A stretch of 64,000 nucleotides of DNA from Flavobacterium cutihirudinis (GTDB taxonomy: Bacteria; Bacteroidota; Bacteroidia; Flavobacteriales; Flavobacteriaceae). The stretch is taken from the NCBI RefSeq assembly GCF_003385895.1, contig NZ_QRDQ01000008.1, positions 1,050,354 through 1,114,353 on the forward strand, in the 5' to 3' direction. A program made the position numbers and the translations under genes. The first letter of the stretch is position 1. Each line of letters opens with the position of its first letter. A model generated the notes under the pieces. That model was not told where the DNA came from. It saw nothing but the letters and a program-made list of their open reading frames with translations, and did no database searches. Below, one piece after another: positions 9,357 to 18,484 of the stretch.

Positions 9357-10171
9357 TACGGTGTTACGATTTTATAATTTGTGATTTCTTTAGTTGTAAA
9401 AATAGATAAAATTTGGTCTTTGTAATAAAAATTGTCAAACGATTTTTTTAAAATTTCTATTTCTGAAGTTACCGTATTATTTGTTTTGTTAATGTTGCTA
9501 ATGTACAATGAATTAGCTTTGCTGAAAATATATTTTTGAGCATCGATTATTTCGATTTTATCAAATTCAGAGACAGTTCCTAAACTTCTGATTTTGCCGA
9601 AAATATCACAGGAAAACCAGTTGTTTTTTTTATCAATCCAATAGAAAGTATTAAAATCGGTTTGATAATATTTAAAGCTTTCAGTTAAAGGAACAGAAAT
9701 CGTTTTGTATTCATTTTTCAAATAATCAAAAAATCCAATCTGTTGATTTAAAGTGTTATAAATCCATAATTGATTTTGCGTTGACATTCCGATACCACTT
9801 ACTACGATTGGAATATCGTTTTGAGAAAAATTAATTTCGGTAATTTTATTGAGCTGATTGTCGAGTAAAACGACACTATTGAAATCCTCATAAAACAAAA
9901 CCATTTTAAGCGGGTTTTGGATGTCTACTTTGGAAATTTTGCCCAACGAAACATTTTTGTATTCGAAGATCTCACTTCCTTTTGTTTTACTAAAAACATT
10001 ATTTTTTATCTGATAGGCATATCCAAAGGAATCGAATCCGATGAACTCATCTGAATCTATGGTATTATTAGAAATAACGGTAGCATTTATTTTTTGGCTT
10101 TGACCAAAAAAATTGGAAAAAGGGCAAATTACAAAAAACAATAGTAAAATTTGGCGCACCGTTTTTATCAT
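9356..10171 (-). CDS. Exported hypothetical protein, possible beta-propeller
   Basis: I do not recognise a named family. The ATG at 10171 gives a clean signal peptide (MIKTVRQILLLFFVICPFSN, then FFGQ). A longer reading frame upstream would start with TTG and spoil the signal, so the ATG is preferred (271 residues). The mature protein is beta-rich with repeated short strands and Trp/Tyr/Phe turns (FIGFDSFGYAYQI, LWIYNTLNQQIGFFDY, FYWIDKKNNWF), which suggests a propeller-like periplasmic or surface protein. It is coupled to the deoxynucleoside kinase gene by a one-base overlap, with no clear functional link. Confidence 0.7.
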   Translation of the reverse strand: MIKTVRQILLLFFVICPFSNFFGQSQKINATVISNNTIDSDEFIGFDSFGYAYQIKNNVFSKTKGSEIFEYKNVSLGKISKVDIQNPLKMVLFYEDFNSVVLLDNQLNKITEINFSQNDIPIVVSGIGMSTQNQLWIYNTLNQQIGFFDYLKNEYKTISVPLTESFKYYQTDFNTFYWIDKKNNWFSCDIFGKIRSLGTVSEFDKIEIIDAQKYIFSKANSLYISNINKTNNTVTSEIEILKKSFDNFYYKDQILSIFTTKEITNYKIVTP

Positions 10172-10404
10172 TTGGTTCTTATTTCGAAAAGCCAAATTAC
10201 GAAAACACTTTTAAAGAATCGATTAAATTACAGTTTTAGCCAATTTTTAGACTTAAATCTTCGTTAGAACTAATAGTCTTACAAAGCGAGCATTTTGTCG
10301 ATACCATTTTGGGATTGATATATTTAACTTTCAGGATTTTAAAATTAATAATAATTTTGAGAATAAGTTTTTATAAACTTGTTTCTAAAACAAACTGTAC
10401 AAAA

Positions 10405-11295
10405 ATGAAAAAAATATATTATTTACTAGTATTACTTGCTTTTTGTGAGGTTCAGGCTCAGAAAGATTTTCAGGGAATGGCTGTTTATGAGTCTAAAACA
10501 CAAGCTCCCAAATTTGACGGAATGAGACCGGGAAACCGAGATATAACGCCGGAAATGCAAAAGACAATGGAAGAACGTATGAAAAAAATGCTGGAGAAAA
10601 CCTTCATTTTAAATTTTGATAAATCGGCATCTATTTATAAAGAGGAAGAAAAACTGGACGCTCCAGGGCAGCAAGGCGGAGGCATGCGTATTATGATGAA
10701 TTCTTTTATGGGGGGAGGCGGAACTTTTTATAAAGATGTAAAAAGCAAATCGTACACAGTTGATAAAGAATTTATGGGAAAAGAATTTCTTGTAATTGAT
10801 TCACTACCGAAATTGAATTGGAAATTAGAATCTGAAACAAAGCAAATTGGAGGTTACAATTGTTATAAAGCTACAGTAATTAAAGAGGCCAGTAAAACCG
10901 ATTTTAGGAATTTCAGACCAAAAAGCAACGACGATAAAAAGGATGAAGTTAAAAAGACATCGGGAGAGACCAAAACGAATTTTGAGGACAATTTTGAAAT
11001 GCCAAAAGAAATTTTGATTACGGCATGGTATACGCCTGAAATCCCGGTAAACCAAGGTCCAGAAAATTACTGGGGATTGCCTGGATTAATTTTGGAAATC
11101 AATGATGGAAGAACCACAATTTTATGTTCAAAAGTAGTTTTGAATGCCAAGGATAAAGTAGAAATAAAGCCTTCGAAAAAAGGAAAAGTAATTTCTCAGA
11201 AAGATTACGACGAAACAGTAATTAAAAAAATGGAAGAGTTTAGAGAAATGAACCGCGGCCGCGCTGGTGGGCCACCGCCGCCAATGGGAAGATAA
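10405..11295 (+). CDS. GLPGLI family exported protein
   Basis: The ATG at 10405 gives a signal peptide MKKIYYLLVLLAFCEVQAQ; the longer frame from 10309 would place 32 unlikely residues before it. The 296-residue product carries the family-naming motif in YWGLPGLILEIND near residue 225, preceded by ITAWYTPEIPVNQGP. Met/Gly-rich low-complexity (GGGMRIMMNSFMGGGG) and a Pro-rich C-terminus (GGPPPPMGR) are notable. GLPGLI proteins are Bacteroidota-specific, secreted and of unknown function, often paired with a TonB-type barrel as here (next gene 74 bases downstream). Confidence 0.85.
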   Translation: MKKIYYLLVLLAFCEVQAQKDFQGMAVYESKTQAPKFDGMRPGNRDITPEMQKTMEERMKKMLEKTFILNFDKSASIYKEEEKLDAPGQQGGGMRIMMNSFMGGGGTFYKDVKSKSYTVDKEFMGKEFLVIDSLPKLNWKLESETKQIGGYNCYKATVIKEASKTDFRNFRPKSNDDKKDEVKKTSGETKTNFEDNFEMPKEILITAWYTPEIPVNQGPENYWGLPGLILEINDGRTTILCSKVVLNAKDKVEIKPSKKGKVISQKDYDETVIKKMEEFREMNRGRAGGPPPPMGR

Positions 11296-11369
11296 ATTTG
11301 TAAACTTCCAACTCCTAAATTACTTTGCCTGTTCGGTATCGTTCAGGTTCAAATTCCAATATTCTGATA

Positions 11370-14057
11370 ATGAATAAAACACTTTTTATTTTCGCCTTAC
11401 TTTTTACTTCTATATGCTTTTCGCAAAGTGTTCGTTTCGATGGTTTTATTCAGGATGAGCAGAAGAATCCGTTGGAAATGGCCAATATTATGGCGATTAA
11501 CAACAATACAAAAGCAATGGATTCTTATGGAATTACGAATGATAAAGGGAAATTTCAATTGACTTTAAAGCCAAATTCAGCTTATACTATAAAAGTAAGT
11601 TATCTCGGAATGAAATCTAAAGAAATTACGATTTCTACTCAAACAGAAAACATTACACAAAATGTTGTGATGGATGGGACGGGAATAGAACTTGAAGGCG
11701 TTGAGATTGTTCGTGAAATGCCTGTTTCAATTAAAGGCGATACTATTGTATATAATGCAGATTCGTTTAAATCGGGAACAGAAAAGAAACTCGAAGATGT
11801 TTTGAAGAAATTGCCCGGAGTTGAGGTAAATGCCGATGGAGAAATAGAAGTTGAAGGAAAAAAAGTCAGTAAATTAATGGTCGAAGGAAAAGATTTTTTT
11901 GACGGAGACACTAAACTTGGCGTTAAAAATATTCCTGCAGATGCAATTGACAAAGTTCAGGTTCTTAGAAATTACAATGAAGTAAGTCAGTTAAAAGGAT
12001 TAGAAAACGATCAAGATAATTTGGCCATGAATATCAAACTGAAAGAAGGTAAAAAGAACTTTTGGTTTGGAGATGTTACTGCCGGAATTGGCGTTGCTGA
12101 GCTGGATAATCGTTATATCATTAATCCAAAATTATTTTATTACAGTCCGAAATACAGCATCAATGTAATTACCAATTTTAATAATATTGGCGAATTGCCT
12201 TTGACTGCGCAGGATTACTTCAAATTTACTGGCGGATTCAAAAATATGATGAAAAAAGGAGGAAGCAATTTTAATATTTCATCAAATGATTTAGGAATTT
12301 CATTGCTGAGAAATAATCGCGCGAAAGAAATTGAAACCAAATTTGGTGCAACAAATTTCTCTTATTCAATCAATAAAGCTTGGAATTTAAGTGGTTTCGG
12401 AATTCTTTCGACTTCAAAAACGGATTTAGAAACTAAATCCCAAACTACTATTTTAGATTCGGGAGATCAGCAGAAACGCGATGAAAACACGCATCAGAAA
12501 AATAATTTAGGACTTTTTAAATTGAGTTCGACTTATAAGCCCAGCGATAAATTTCAGTTTGATTATGATATTTTAACCAAACTAACAAAGCAAGATGAAG
12601 ATACGGATTTGTTGCGTGAATCGATTGTAAGCAATGTTTCAGCTGTTGAAACTATTTTAACAGAAAAGAAGCAGAATCCAACTTCTATTAATCAGAATTT
12701 GAGTTTGTATTATACGCAAAGTGCTAAAAACATTTTTGCTTTTGAAATGCAACATTTGTATCAGGATGAAAATCCTTTTTACAATGCTAATTTAAGAACA
12801 CAGCCTTTTGATCTATCTGGATATATTTCCGGTCAAAACCGTAACGACTTAAATCAGAATCGTTTTGTGAAAACCAATAAACTCGATGCCAAATTGGATT
12901 ATTATTATATGGTAACGCCAAAAAGCAACTTCAATATTACATTAGGAAATACGTATTCATATCAGGATTTTAATTCGCATATTTTTCAAATACTTGATAA
13001 TGGAAACAGAAATGATCTGAAGGATCCGGAGAACAATAATGCTGTAAACTACAATTTTAATGATGCTTTTTTGGGGTTTCATTATAAAATTCTGACTGGT
13101 AAATTTACTTTAACTCCGGGTGTAAGTCTGCATTCGTATAATATGACGAATATACAGTTGGGCACAGATTATTCTCAAAACTTTATGAAGATATTGCCGG
13201 ATTTTTTTGCATTATATCAAATTAAAAAATCAGAAACACTGACGTATAATTTTTCTTTAACGAATGATTTTACCGATATAAATCAGTTGGCTTCTGGTTA
13301 TGTTTTGTCGGATTACAGCAGTTTATTTAGAGGAAACCGCTTTTTGGAAAATGCAACTTCGCAGGTTCATACGCTCCGTTATTTCAAGTATAACATGTTT
13401 AATTTTGAAAATATTTTTGCTAATGCTTCATACACAAAAAAAGTAGACGCCATAAAAACAAAAGCAGATTTTGATGGAATTAATCAATCTTCAGTTCCTT
13501 ACAATTCAAATTTAGCCGATGAAACTTTGAGCGGAATGGGAAGTTATGGACGTTCTTTTTTAAAGAATTATAAGGCATCTGCGGTTGCAAGTCTAAACTG
13601 GTCAAAATTCAATAATATTCAGAATAATGTTTTGGCAACTACTGAAAGTTTTGTGCAAAGTTACACTGTTCGGGCTTCCACAAATTATAAAAATATTCCT
13701 AATATCGAGTTTGGTTATAATCTTTTGGTCAACAAATACAGTGGTTCAACTTTTTATACAGATAAGCCATTTGCAAGATTAGACTATTATTTTCTGGATA
13801 GTTTTTCTTTTGTTTCCGAATATGAATTTTACCATTATTATAACGGAGATAAATCGGTTGATAACGAATATGATTTTTTAAGCGCCAGTTTAATTTATCA
13901 AAAAAAGAACAGTAAATGGGAATATAAAATCTCGGCAACCAATTTGCTGAATACGACTTATCTTAACGATGACAGCTTTTCTCAGTTCTCTACACGAGTG
14001 TCACAATACACTGTACAACCACGTTATATCATCTTTTCGATGAAATATAATTTATAG
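11370..14057 (+). CDS. TonB-dependent-receptor-like outer-membrane beta-barrel protein
   Basis: The ATG at 11370 is chosen because it starts a signal peptide (MNKTLFIFALLFTSICFSQ); the longer frame uses a TTG at 11325. Product is 895 residues. A CarboxypepD_reg-like domain (FDGFIQDEQKNPLEMANIMA to about residue 100) precedes a plug-like region (LEDVLKKLPGVEVNADGEI, VEGKKVSKLMVEGKDFFDGD) and a long barrel (OMP_b-brl_3 type) ending in a C-terminal beta strand (QPRYIIFSMKYNL). The substrate is unknown. Pairing with the GLPGLI gene suggests one transcription unit; such pairs recur in flavobacteria. Confidence 0.82.
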   Translation: MNKTLFIFALLFTSICFSQSVRFDGFIQDEQKNPLEMANIMAINNNTKAMDSYGITNDKGKFQLTLKPNSAYTIKVSYLGMKSKEITISTQTENITQNVVMDGTGIELEGVEIVREMPVSIKGDTIVYNADSFKSGTEKKLEDVLKKLPGVEVNADGEIEVEGKKVSKLMVEGKDFFDGDTKLGVKNIPADAIDKVQVLRNYNEVSQLKGLENDQDNLAMNIKLKEGKKNFWFGDVTAGIGVAELDNRYIINPKLFYYSPKYSINVITNFNNIGELPLTAQDYFKFTGGFKNMMKKGGSNFNISSNDLGISLLRNNRAKEIETKFGATNFSYSINKAWNLSGFGILSTSKTDLETKSQTTILDSGDQQKRDENTHQKNNLGLFKLSSTYKPSDKFQFDYDILTKLTKQDEDTDLLRESIVSNVSAVETILTEKKQNPTSINQNLSLYYTQSAKNIFAFEMQHLYQDENPFYNANLRTQPFDLSGYISGQNRNDLNQNRFVKTNKLDAKLDYYYMVTPKSNFNITLGNTYSYQDFNSHIFQILDNGNRNDLKDPENNNAVNYNFNDAFLGFHYKILTGKFTLTPGVSLHSYNMTNIQLGTDYSQNFMKILPDFFALYQIKKSETLTYNFSLTNDFTDINQLASGYVLSDYSSLFRGNRFLENATSQVHTLRYFKYNMFNFENIFANASYTKKVDAIKTKADFDGINQSSVPYNSNLADETLSGMGSYGRSFLKNYKASAVASLNWSKFNNIQNNVLATTESFVQSYTVRASTNYKNIPNIEFGYNLLVNKYSGSTFYTDKPFARLDYYFLDSFSFVSEYEFYHYYNGDKSVDNEYDFLSASLIYQKKNSKWEYKISATNLLNTTYLNDDSFSQFSTRVSQYTVQPRYIIFSMKYNL

Positions 14058-14082
14058 TATTTTAGTTACAAATATTTATTGT

Positions 14083-14118
14083 TTTGACGTCTTCTTTCGC
14101 TAGAATAAAATATCTTTG
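14083..14118 (+). promoter_or_regulatory. Promoter of the 743-residue exported protein
   Basis: TTTG at 14083-14086 and TATCTTTG at 14111-14118 match the Bacteroidota consensus, with a slightly long 24-base spacer. Confidence 0.45.
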
Positions 14119-14151
14119 AGCTCAAATTATTAAACAACCAAAATTTTAGTC

Positions 14152-16383
14152 ATGCGTAAATGTATTTGGAGTCTACTACTTGTGTTTTCAGGGATATTTA
14201 TTTCTTTTTCCCAGTCAAAAAACATAGAAAAAGGAACTTATTTATCAACCAATAAAGGAGAAAAAATCAAGTTAAACTTATTAGATAATAATAAGTATGA
14301 GTTGGTTTTTTATTCGGGAGAATATGAAATAAAAGGCGATTCCTTATTATTTGCAGAGAAGGAAAAATCCGAGAATAATTTTGATCTTGTATTTACAACT
14401 AATAAAAAGGCAAAAAACATCAAAATTAATTTTAAAGATCCTTCTTATTATTTACTTTATATAGGTACTCAAAAAGGAAAAGAAGAAGTACAGTATCAAA
14501 GACTTTCAGATATAAAAACCAAGGTAGATCCAGATTATGCAAAAACTGATGTGGAATTTGAAATCGAAAAAACAGATTATTTGTATTTGGTTTATGAAGA
14601 GTATACAGGAGAAACCACCGTTTGTAAATATGCTCTTCCAAAAGACATTTCAGAGGTAAAAATTGAGTTTGAGCCTGCTGTTATGGGGAGTTTAAAAATT
14701 TCGGGTTTTTTTGATAAAAAGACAAACCAATTAACAATTTCAGAACAATCAGGGAAAAATCCTTTAGTTTTTACCAATGAGAAGAATCCGCAGCCAGAGA
14801 ATAAATCAAAAGTTGCAGCTTTAGAAAGTCAGATTGTTCAAAACTGGACGTATCCGGGAAAAGAGACAGGTTTAGAAACAGAAGGTTGGGGATCTGCAGT
14901 TGCTGCAGATAGCACCGCTACACCTTTATATCCGGTTGATTCAAGTTATGTTAAATATGATTTTAAATTAAAGATCGAAAACAATCTAAAAAAAGCAATT
15001 GACGTTACGAAAGAAGCGAAAAATAAGTTTTTGGTAATTGCCGTTGATACTAAAAATACTACCGATTTTGATACTTATATAAAAGATCAGGAAACACAGA
15101 TTGGATATAATATGTATGATGCTTATAATCCTCAATACGATGTTTTTAATTTTTATAAGGCTGGAAAAGATGATAAAAAATGGTTAAAAGCCAATAATAT
15201 TAAGACAGACCCAAGTACTTTAATTGTAAATGGAAATGGTGATTTATTGGCAATTTCAAATTCTGGAATAGGTGATAAGCAATATCAATTTAGTTATTAT
15301 GGTGATATATACCGAAAACTTTTGAGAACAGATGCTTTTGTTTCAATTGAAAAGATTTTCAAAAACAAAAAAGTAATCGATTCTGATTTGATAAGAGGTT
15401 TTAATAAAGCTGCGGTTTTAGAACCTAATTATGATGACGATTTAGAATATAGTCTAACTGATCTTAATAGTACAGAATTTACAATGAACAAACCAGTTTT
15501 GGATAAGAAATCAGTTTCACAAAGCTGGAAGAAATTGATAGAAGCACATCAAAAAGATGCTGTTCCAAATTTGTATTTGGTAGAGACTATTTTGAAGGAA
15601 ATAAAAAATCAGGGATTTACAAAACAGCTTTTTAATGAAGAACGCGTTTTAAACGATACCGATTTTCTTTCTATCGATTATTTATTAAAGCATTCTGTGG
15701 CTATTGAGGAGCAACGTGCAGGCTTTAATAATAAAGAAGGTGAAATACATACGATGGGAAATGTTATTACTGAAATCTCAGCGGCGCTTCAGCAAAATTT
15801 ATATGTTTCGCAAGAGGGAGTTTCAGGTGAAGCAAATAAAGAAAGAGTGAATACCATATATAAAAAGATAATTGCGACTGGAAAGGGAAATTTTGAAGCG
15901 TATCGAAATTATTTTGCTTATTTAGGTAAATCGCAAGATCAAGAAGGATACAATAGTACTTTCTTAAAAGAATTCAGCACCTATTTTGATGCGAATTTGG
16001 TTGCGGCAAGCCCGATAGAAAAGTTGGATGAAATGTATTCAGGTTTGGATACAAAGTCGGATTATGCATACGATGGATGGAATTTATTTAAAGAATATCA
16101 TTCTAACTTATGCAATTCGGCAGCTTGGTCTGTAGTATTGAAAGCTGAAAATGCAAGCTTTTTGAAAGAAGCTCTAAAATGGTCCGAATACAGTTTGATT
16201 GTAACAAAAAACAATCCTTATTATTTAGACACATTAGCTCAGTTGTATTATAAGGACGGACAGAAAGAAAAAGCAATTTCAACACAAACTTTGGCTGTAA
16301 AATATTTAGATGCTACTATAGATGAAGATACTGCTCAAGATATAAAAGAAGTTTTAGCCAAAATGCAAAACGGAACTTATTAA
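14152..16383 (+). CDS. Large exported protein with probable thioredoxin-like and TPR regions
   Basis: A 743-residue protein with signal peptide MRKCIWSLLLVFSGIFISFS. I do not recognise a named family. The first 200 residues are beta-rich. Residues about 270-400 resemble a thioredoxin fold without a CxxC centre: a helix (NNLKKAIDVTKEAK), a strand (NKFLVIAVDT), then WLKANNIKTDPSTLIVNGNG like the cis-Pro region. The C-terminal 60 residues contain a TPR-like helix pair (NPYYLDTLAQLYYKDGQKEK). A periplasmic thioredoxin-like scaffold protein is the best guess. It stands alone between a promoter and two terminators. Confidence 0.7.
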   Translation: MRKCIWSLLLVFSGIFISFSQSKNIEKGTYLSTNKGEKIKLNLLDNNKYELVFYSGEYEIKGDSLLFAEKEKSENNFDLVFTTNKKAKNIKINFKDPSYYLLYIGTQKGKEEVQYQRLSDIKTKVDPDYAKTDVEFEIEKTDYLYLVYEEYTGETTVCKYALPKDISEVKIEFEPAVMGSLKISGFFDKKTNQLTISEQSGKNPLVFTNEKNPQPENKSKVAALESQIVQNWTYPGKETGLETEGWGSAVAADSTATPLYPVDSSYVKYDFKLKIENNLKKAIDVTKEAKNKFLVIAVDTKNTTDFDTYIKDQETQIGYNMYDAYNPQYDVFNFYKAGKDDKKWLKANNIKTDPSTLIVNGNGDLLAISNSGIGDKQYQFSYYGDIYRKLLRTDAFVSIEKIFKNKKVIDSDLIRGFNKAAVLEPNYDDDLEYSLTDLNSTEFTMNKPVLDKKSVSQSWKKLIEAHQKDAVPNLYLVETILKEIKNQGFTKQLFNEERVLNDTDFLSIDYLLKHSVAIEEQRAGFNNKEGEIHTMGNVITEISAALQQNLYVSQEGVSGEANKERVNTIYKKIIATGKGNFEAYRNYFAYLGKSQDQEGYNSTFLKEFSTYFDANLVAASPIEKLDEMYSGLDTKSDYAYDGWNLFKEYHSNLCNSAAWSVVLKAENASFLKEALKWSEYSLIVTKNNPYYLDTLAQLYYKDGQKEKAISTQTLAVKYLDATIDEDTAQDIKEVLAKMQNGTY

Positions 16384-16393
16384 GTTTTATACT

Positions 16394-16433
16394 AAACCTA
16401 ACAGGTTTTAAAAATCTTTTAGGTTTGATTTTT
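16394..16433 (+). terminator. Weak terminator after the exported protein gene
   Basis: AAACCTA (16394-16400) and TAGGTTT (16420-16426) can pair, followed by T-rich sequence. The stem is short with a large loop. Confidence 0.4.
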
Positions 16434-16448
16434 AAAAAAGAAGAAAAA

Positions 16449-16487
16449 TAAAAGCCGATTTCTAAAGTTAGAAATCGGCTTTTTTAT
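16449..16487. terminator. Bidirectional terminator, also for metK
   Basis: AAAAGCCGATTTCT (16450-16463) pairs perfectly with the stretch at 16470-16483 and is flanked by A and T tracts, suitable for the convergent metK and upstream gene. Confidence 0.88.
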
Positions 16488-16536
16488 GTTTGGACTAAAA
16501 TGTCTAAAAATCTAAGTTAGTCTAAGTAGTCTAAAA

Positions 16537-17787
16537 TTACAATCCAAATGCAGCTTTAACCTGATCAACAAAATCAAGTTTTTCCCATGTGAATAACTCA
16601 ACAGTAACTGTTTTTTCGTTTCCGCCTGGAGCAGAGAAAGTTTTAGTAACCGTTTCTGGTTTACGTCCCATGTGTCCGTAAGCAGCAGTTTCGCTATAAA
16701 TAGGATTTCTTAATTTCAAACGTTGCTCGATAAAGTAAGGACGCATATCGAAGATAGCTTCTACTTTTTTAGCAATTTCACCGTTAGTCAAGTTAACTTT
16801 TGAAGTTCCGTAAGTTTCAATGAAAATTCCCATTGGTTCAGCAACTCCAATTGCGTAAGAAACCTGAACTAAGATTTCGTCAGCAACACCAGCAGCAACT
16901 AAATTTTTAGCGATATGACGCGTTGCATAAGCAGCACTTCTATCTACTTTACTTGGATCTTTTCCAGAGAATGCACCACCACCGTGAGCACCTTTTCCAC
17001 CGTAAGTATCAACGATGATTTTTCTTCCAGTTAAACCAGTATCTCCGTGAGGTCCTCCAATAACGAATTTTCCTGTTGGGTTAATATGGTAGTTGATTTT
17101 ATCGTTAAATAAATGTGCGTGCGTTGGGTTTTTAGCGATAATTCTTGGGATCAAGATCTCGATAATATCTTTTTTGATTTTAGCCAACATTGCAGCTTCT
17201 TCATCAAAATCATCGTGTTGTGTTGAGATAACGATCGCATCAATACGAGTTGGTTTGTTATCGTCACTGTATTCTAAAGTTACCTGAGATTTAGCATCCG
17301 GACGTAAATACGTGATTTCTTTGTTTTCGCGTCTTAAAATAGCTAACTCTTGTAATAATTTATGAGATAAATCTAATGCCAATGGCATGTAGTTTTCAGT
17401 TTCGTTTGTAGCGTAACCAAACATCATTCCCTGGTCACCTGCACCTTGCTCTTCTGGCTTAGCTCTGTCAACACCTTGGTTAATATCTGCAGATTGCTCG
17501 TGAATTGCTGAAAGAATTCCACAAGAATTTGCTTCAAACATATATTCACTTTTAGTATATCCAATTTTACGGATTACTTCACGTGCAATTTGCTGTACAT
17601 CAAGATAAGTATTCGATTTAACTTCACCTGCTAAAATAACCTGACCTGTTGTAACTAATGTTTCACAAGCTACTTTTGAATCAGCGTCAAATGCCAAAAA
17701 GTTGTCAATTAATGCATCCGAAATTTGATCTGCAACTTTGTCTGGATGCCCTTCACTAACAGATTCTGACGTAAATAAATAAGCCAT
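16537..17787 (-). CDS. metK: S-adenosylmethionine synthase
   Basis: A 416-residue cytoplasmic enzyme that makes SAM from methionine and ATP. Motifs: [15 protein letters not shown] near the N-terminus, the hexapeptide-type [12 protein letters not shown], and the second signature [20 protein letters not shown]. Length is slightly above the 380-400 usual in proteobacteria, typical for Bacteroidota. It opens the sulfur/methionine supercluster on the opposite strand. A SAM-II type riboswitch and a strong promoter lie directly upstream, so expression should fall when SAM is plentiful. Confidence 0.97.
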   Translation of the reverse strand: MAYLFTSESVSEGHPDKVADQISDALIDNFLAFDADSKVACETLVTTGQVILAGEVKSNTYLDVQQIAREVIRKIGYTKSEYMFEANSCGILSAIHEQSADINQGVDRAKPEEQGAGDQGMMFGYATNETENYMPLALDLSHKLLQELAILRRENKEITYLRPDAKSQVTLEYSDDNKPTRIDAIVISTQHDDFDEEAAMLAKIKKDIIEILIPRIIAKNPTHAHLFNDKINYHINPTGKFVIGGPHGDTGLTGRKIIVDTYGGKGAHGGGAFSGKDPSKVDRSAAYATRHIAKNLVAAGVADEILVQVSYAIGVAEPMGIFIETYGTSKVNLTNGEIAKKVEAIFDMRPYFIEQRLKLRNPIYSETAAYGHMGRKPETVTKTFSAPGGNEKTVTVELFTWEKLDFVDQVKAAFGL

Positions 17788-17836
17788 AATAATGTATTAA
17801 ATTAAAATTAAGCGAGGAAAATAATTGCTAAAAAGG

Positions 17837-17861
17837 GCTAAAGGAGAGTTTCTGCTTTAGC
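17837..17861 (-). promoter_or_regulatory. Hairpin overlapping the 3' end of the metK riboswitch
   Basis: In the metK mRNA, GCUAAAG (complement of 17855-17861) can pair with CUUUAGC (complement of 17837-17843), followed by CCCUUUUU. The first arm is also the conserved GCUAAAG of the SAM-II core, so aptamer and hairpin are mutually exclusive. It is probably the expression platform, but the direction of control is unclear. Confidence 0.45.
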
Positions 17862-17952
17862 ATTTTTTACTGCCGAAAGTAATCTCTCGGCACTCATAAC
17901 GAACCATTTCATTATGAAGAGGTTGCAATCAGTTCAAATTTTTCCTCTGTAT
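17843..17952 (-). ncRNA. SAM-II riboswitch with long loops, upstream of metK
   Basis: Reading the reverse strand: P1 GAGG (17947-17944) pairs with CCUC (17922-17919). The loop AUUUGAACUGAUUGCAA matches the conserved SAM-II first loop. After two extra hairpins (17891-17918 and 17871-17891 regions) comes AAAAAAUGCUAAAGCAGAAAC, matching the conserved 3' strand. The second helix uses CUG with CAG, where the common form uses CCG with CGG, a compensatory change that supports the call. The extra hairpins fit the Rfam SAM-II long-loop variant. It senses SAM and controls the SAM synthase gene. Confidence 0.82.
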
Positions 17953-17959
17953 TCGGGTG

Positions 17960-17989
17960 CAAAGGTATAAAACCATTTTGATTTGCAAA
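17960..17989 (-). promoter_or_regulatory. Promoter of metK
   Basis: On the reverse strand TTTG (17989-17986), 18 bases, then TACCTTTG (17967-17960). Transcription would begin just before the riboswitch. Confidence 0.75.
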
Positions 17990-18047
17990 TTAAAGTTCAA
18001 CTTTTTTTATTTTTTTAAAGAGAAATTTAACAGTAGTATATTAGTTT

Positions 18048-18060
18048 GATAGGGTAATAG
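18048..18060. promoter_or_regulatory. Shared operator-like element upstream of the metY attenuators
   Basis: GATAGGGTAATAG here is identical over 13 bases to the element at 30819-30831 in the cys operon leader. Both sites precede sulfur-assimilation genes. The protein that binds is unknown; the Rrf2 regulator at 29265-29675 is a candidate. Confidence 0.45.
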
Positions 18061-18078
18061 AAAATATTTTGCTTTTTG

Positions 18079-18110
18079 TTTGGTTGATTGAAAAATAGTT
18101 CGCAACTTTG
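18079..18110 (+). promoter_or_regulatory. Promoter of the metY leader region
   Basis: TTTG (18079-18082), 20 bases, CAACTTTG (18103-18110), one mismatch from the TAnnTTTG consensus. Transcription would start about 15 bases before the first leader peptide. Confidence 0.55.
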
Positions 18111-18131
18111 CGACATCAAAATAAAAGAAAA

Positions 18132-18200
18132 ATGAAATTTACAATTTGCAATATGATGTCTTGTAAGATGCCGGAGTTTTCTGCAGAGATACTATTGTGA
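18132..18200 (+). CDS. Met/Cys leader peptide 1 (22 residues)
   Basis: A 22-codon frame beginning MKFTICNMMSCKMPEF with four Met (including the start) and two Cys, ending with TGA at 18198. It is too short for normal ORF calling. Codons 18-19 contain GCAGAG (18183-18188), the exact complement of CTCTGC (18227-18232) in the 5' arm of the terminator just downstream. A ribosome stalled on the Met/Cys codons would leave GCAGAG free to form an antiterminator; one reaching the stop codon would cover it. That is the classic attenuator arrangement. The role is inferred from architecture only. Confidence 0.72.
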   Translation: MKFTICNMMSCKMPEFSAEILL

Positions 18201-18223
18201 TTTTTTTTCAAACACATATATAG

Positions 18224-18254
18224 AACCTCTGCCGAATCGCAGAGGTTTTTTTTT
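18224..18254 (+). terminator. Attenuator terminator 1
   Basis: AACCTCTGC (18224-18232) pairs with GCAGAGGTT (18239-18247), followed by at least seven T. It starts 24 bases after the stop codon of leader peptide 1. Confidence 0.9.
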
Positions 18255-18291
18255 GTTCAAAAGAAAAAATAAAAGAAAATTCAAATTTTAA

Positions 18292-18323
18292 TTTGGTGGT
18301 TAAATAAATAGTTTATACATTTA
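18292..18323 (+). promoter_or_regulatory. Possible second promoter, before leader peptide 2
   Basis: TTTG (18292-18295), 20 bases, TACATTTA (18316-18323), one mismatch from consensus. If real, attenuator 2 can be transcribed independently of attenuator 1. Confidence 0.35.
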
Positions 18324-18372
18324 CTCTATCGAATTAGTCGAGTTTAAAAGAAAAGAAATAATTTTAGTTAAA

Positions 18373-18453
18373 ATGAAAACAATAGCAAGAAGAAAAATGA
18401 TGTGTTGTAGTATGATGCAAATGTGCATCCCAACTTGCTGTTGCCAAAAGTAA
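18373..18453 (+). CDS. Met/Cys leader peptide 2 (26 residues)
   Basis: A 26-codon frame with six Met and six Cys, including KMMCCSMMQMC and PTCCCQK, ending TAA at 18451. Twelve of 26 residues are sulfur amino acids, which is far from chance. The final sense codons contain CCAAAAG (18444-18450), the exact complement of CTTTTGG (18490-18496) in the 5' arm of the next terminator. The layout repeats that of leader peptide 1. It most likely senses charged tRNA-Met and/or tRNA-Cys by ribosome stalling. A small metal-binding peptide is an alternative but would not explain the complementarity. Confidence 0.78.
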   Translation: MKTIARRKMMCCSMMQMCIPTCCCQK

Positions 18454-18484
18454 AAGATAAAATCTTTGTTATAGTTTCAACTAT

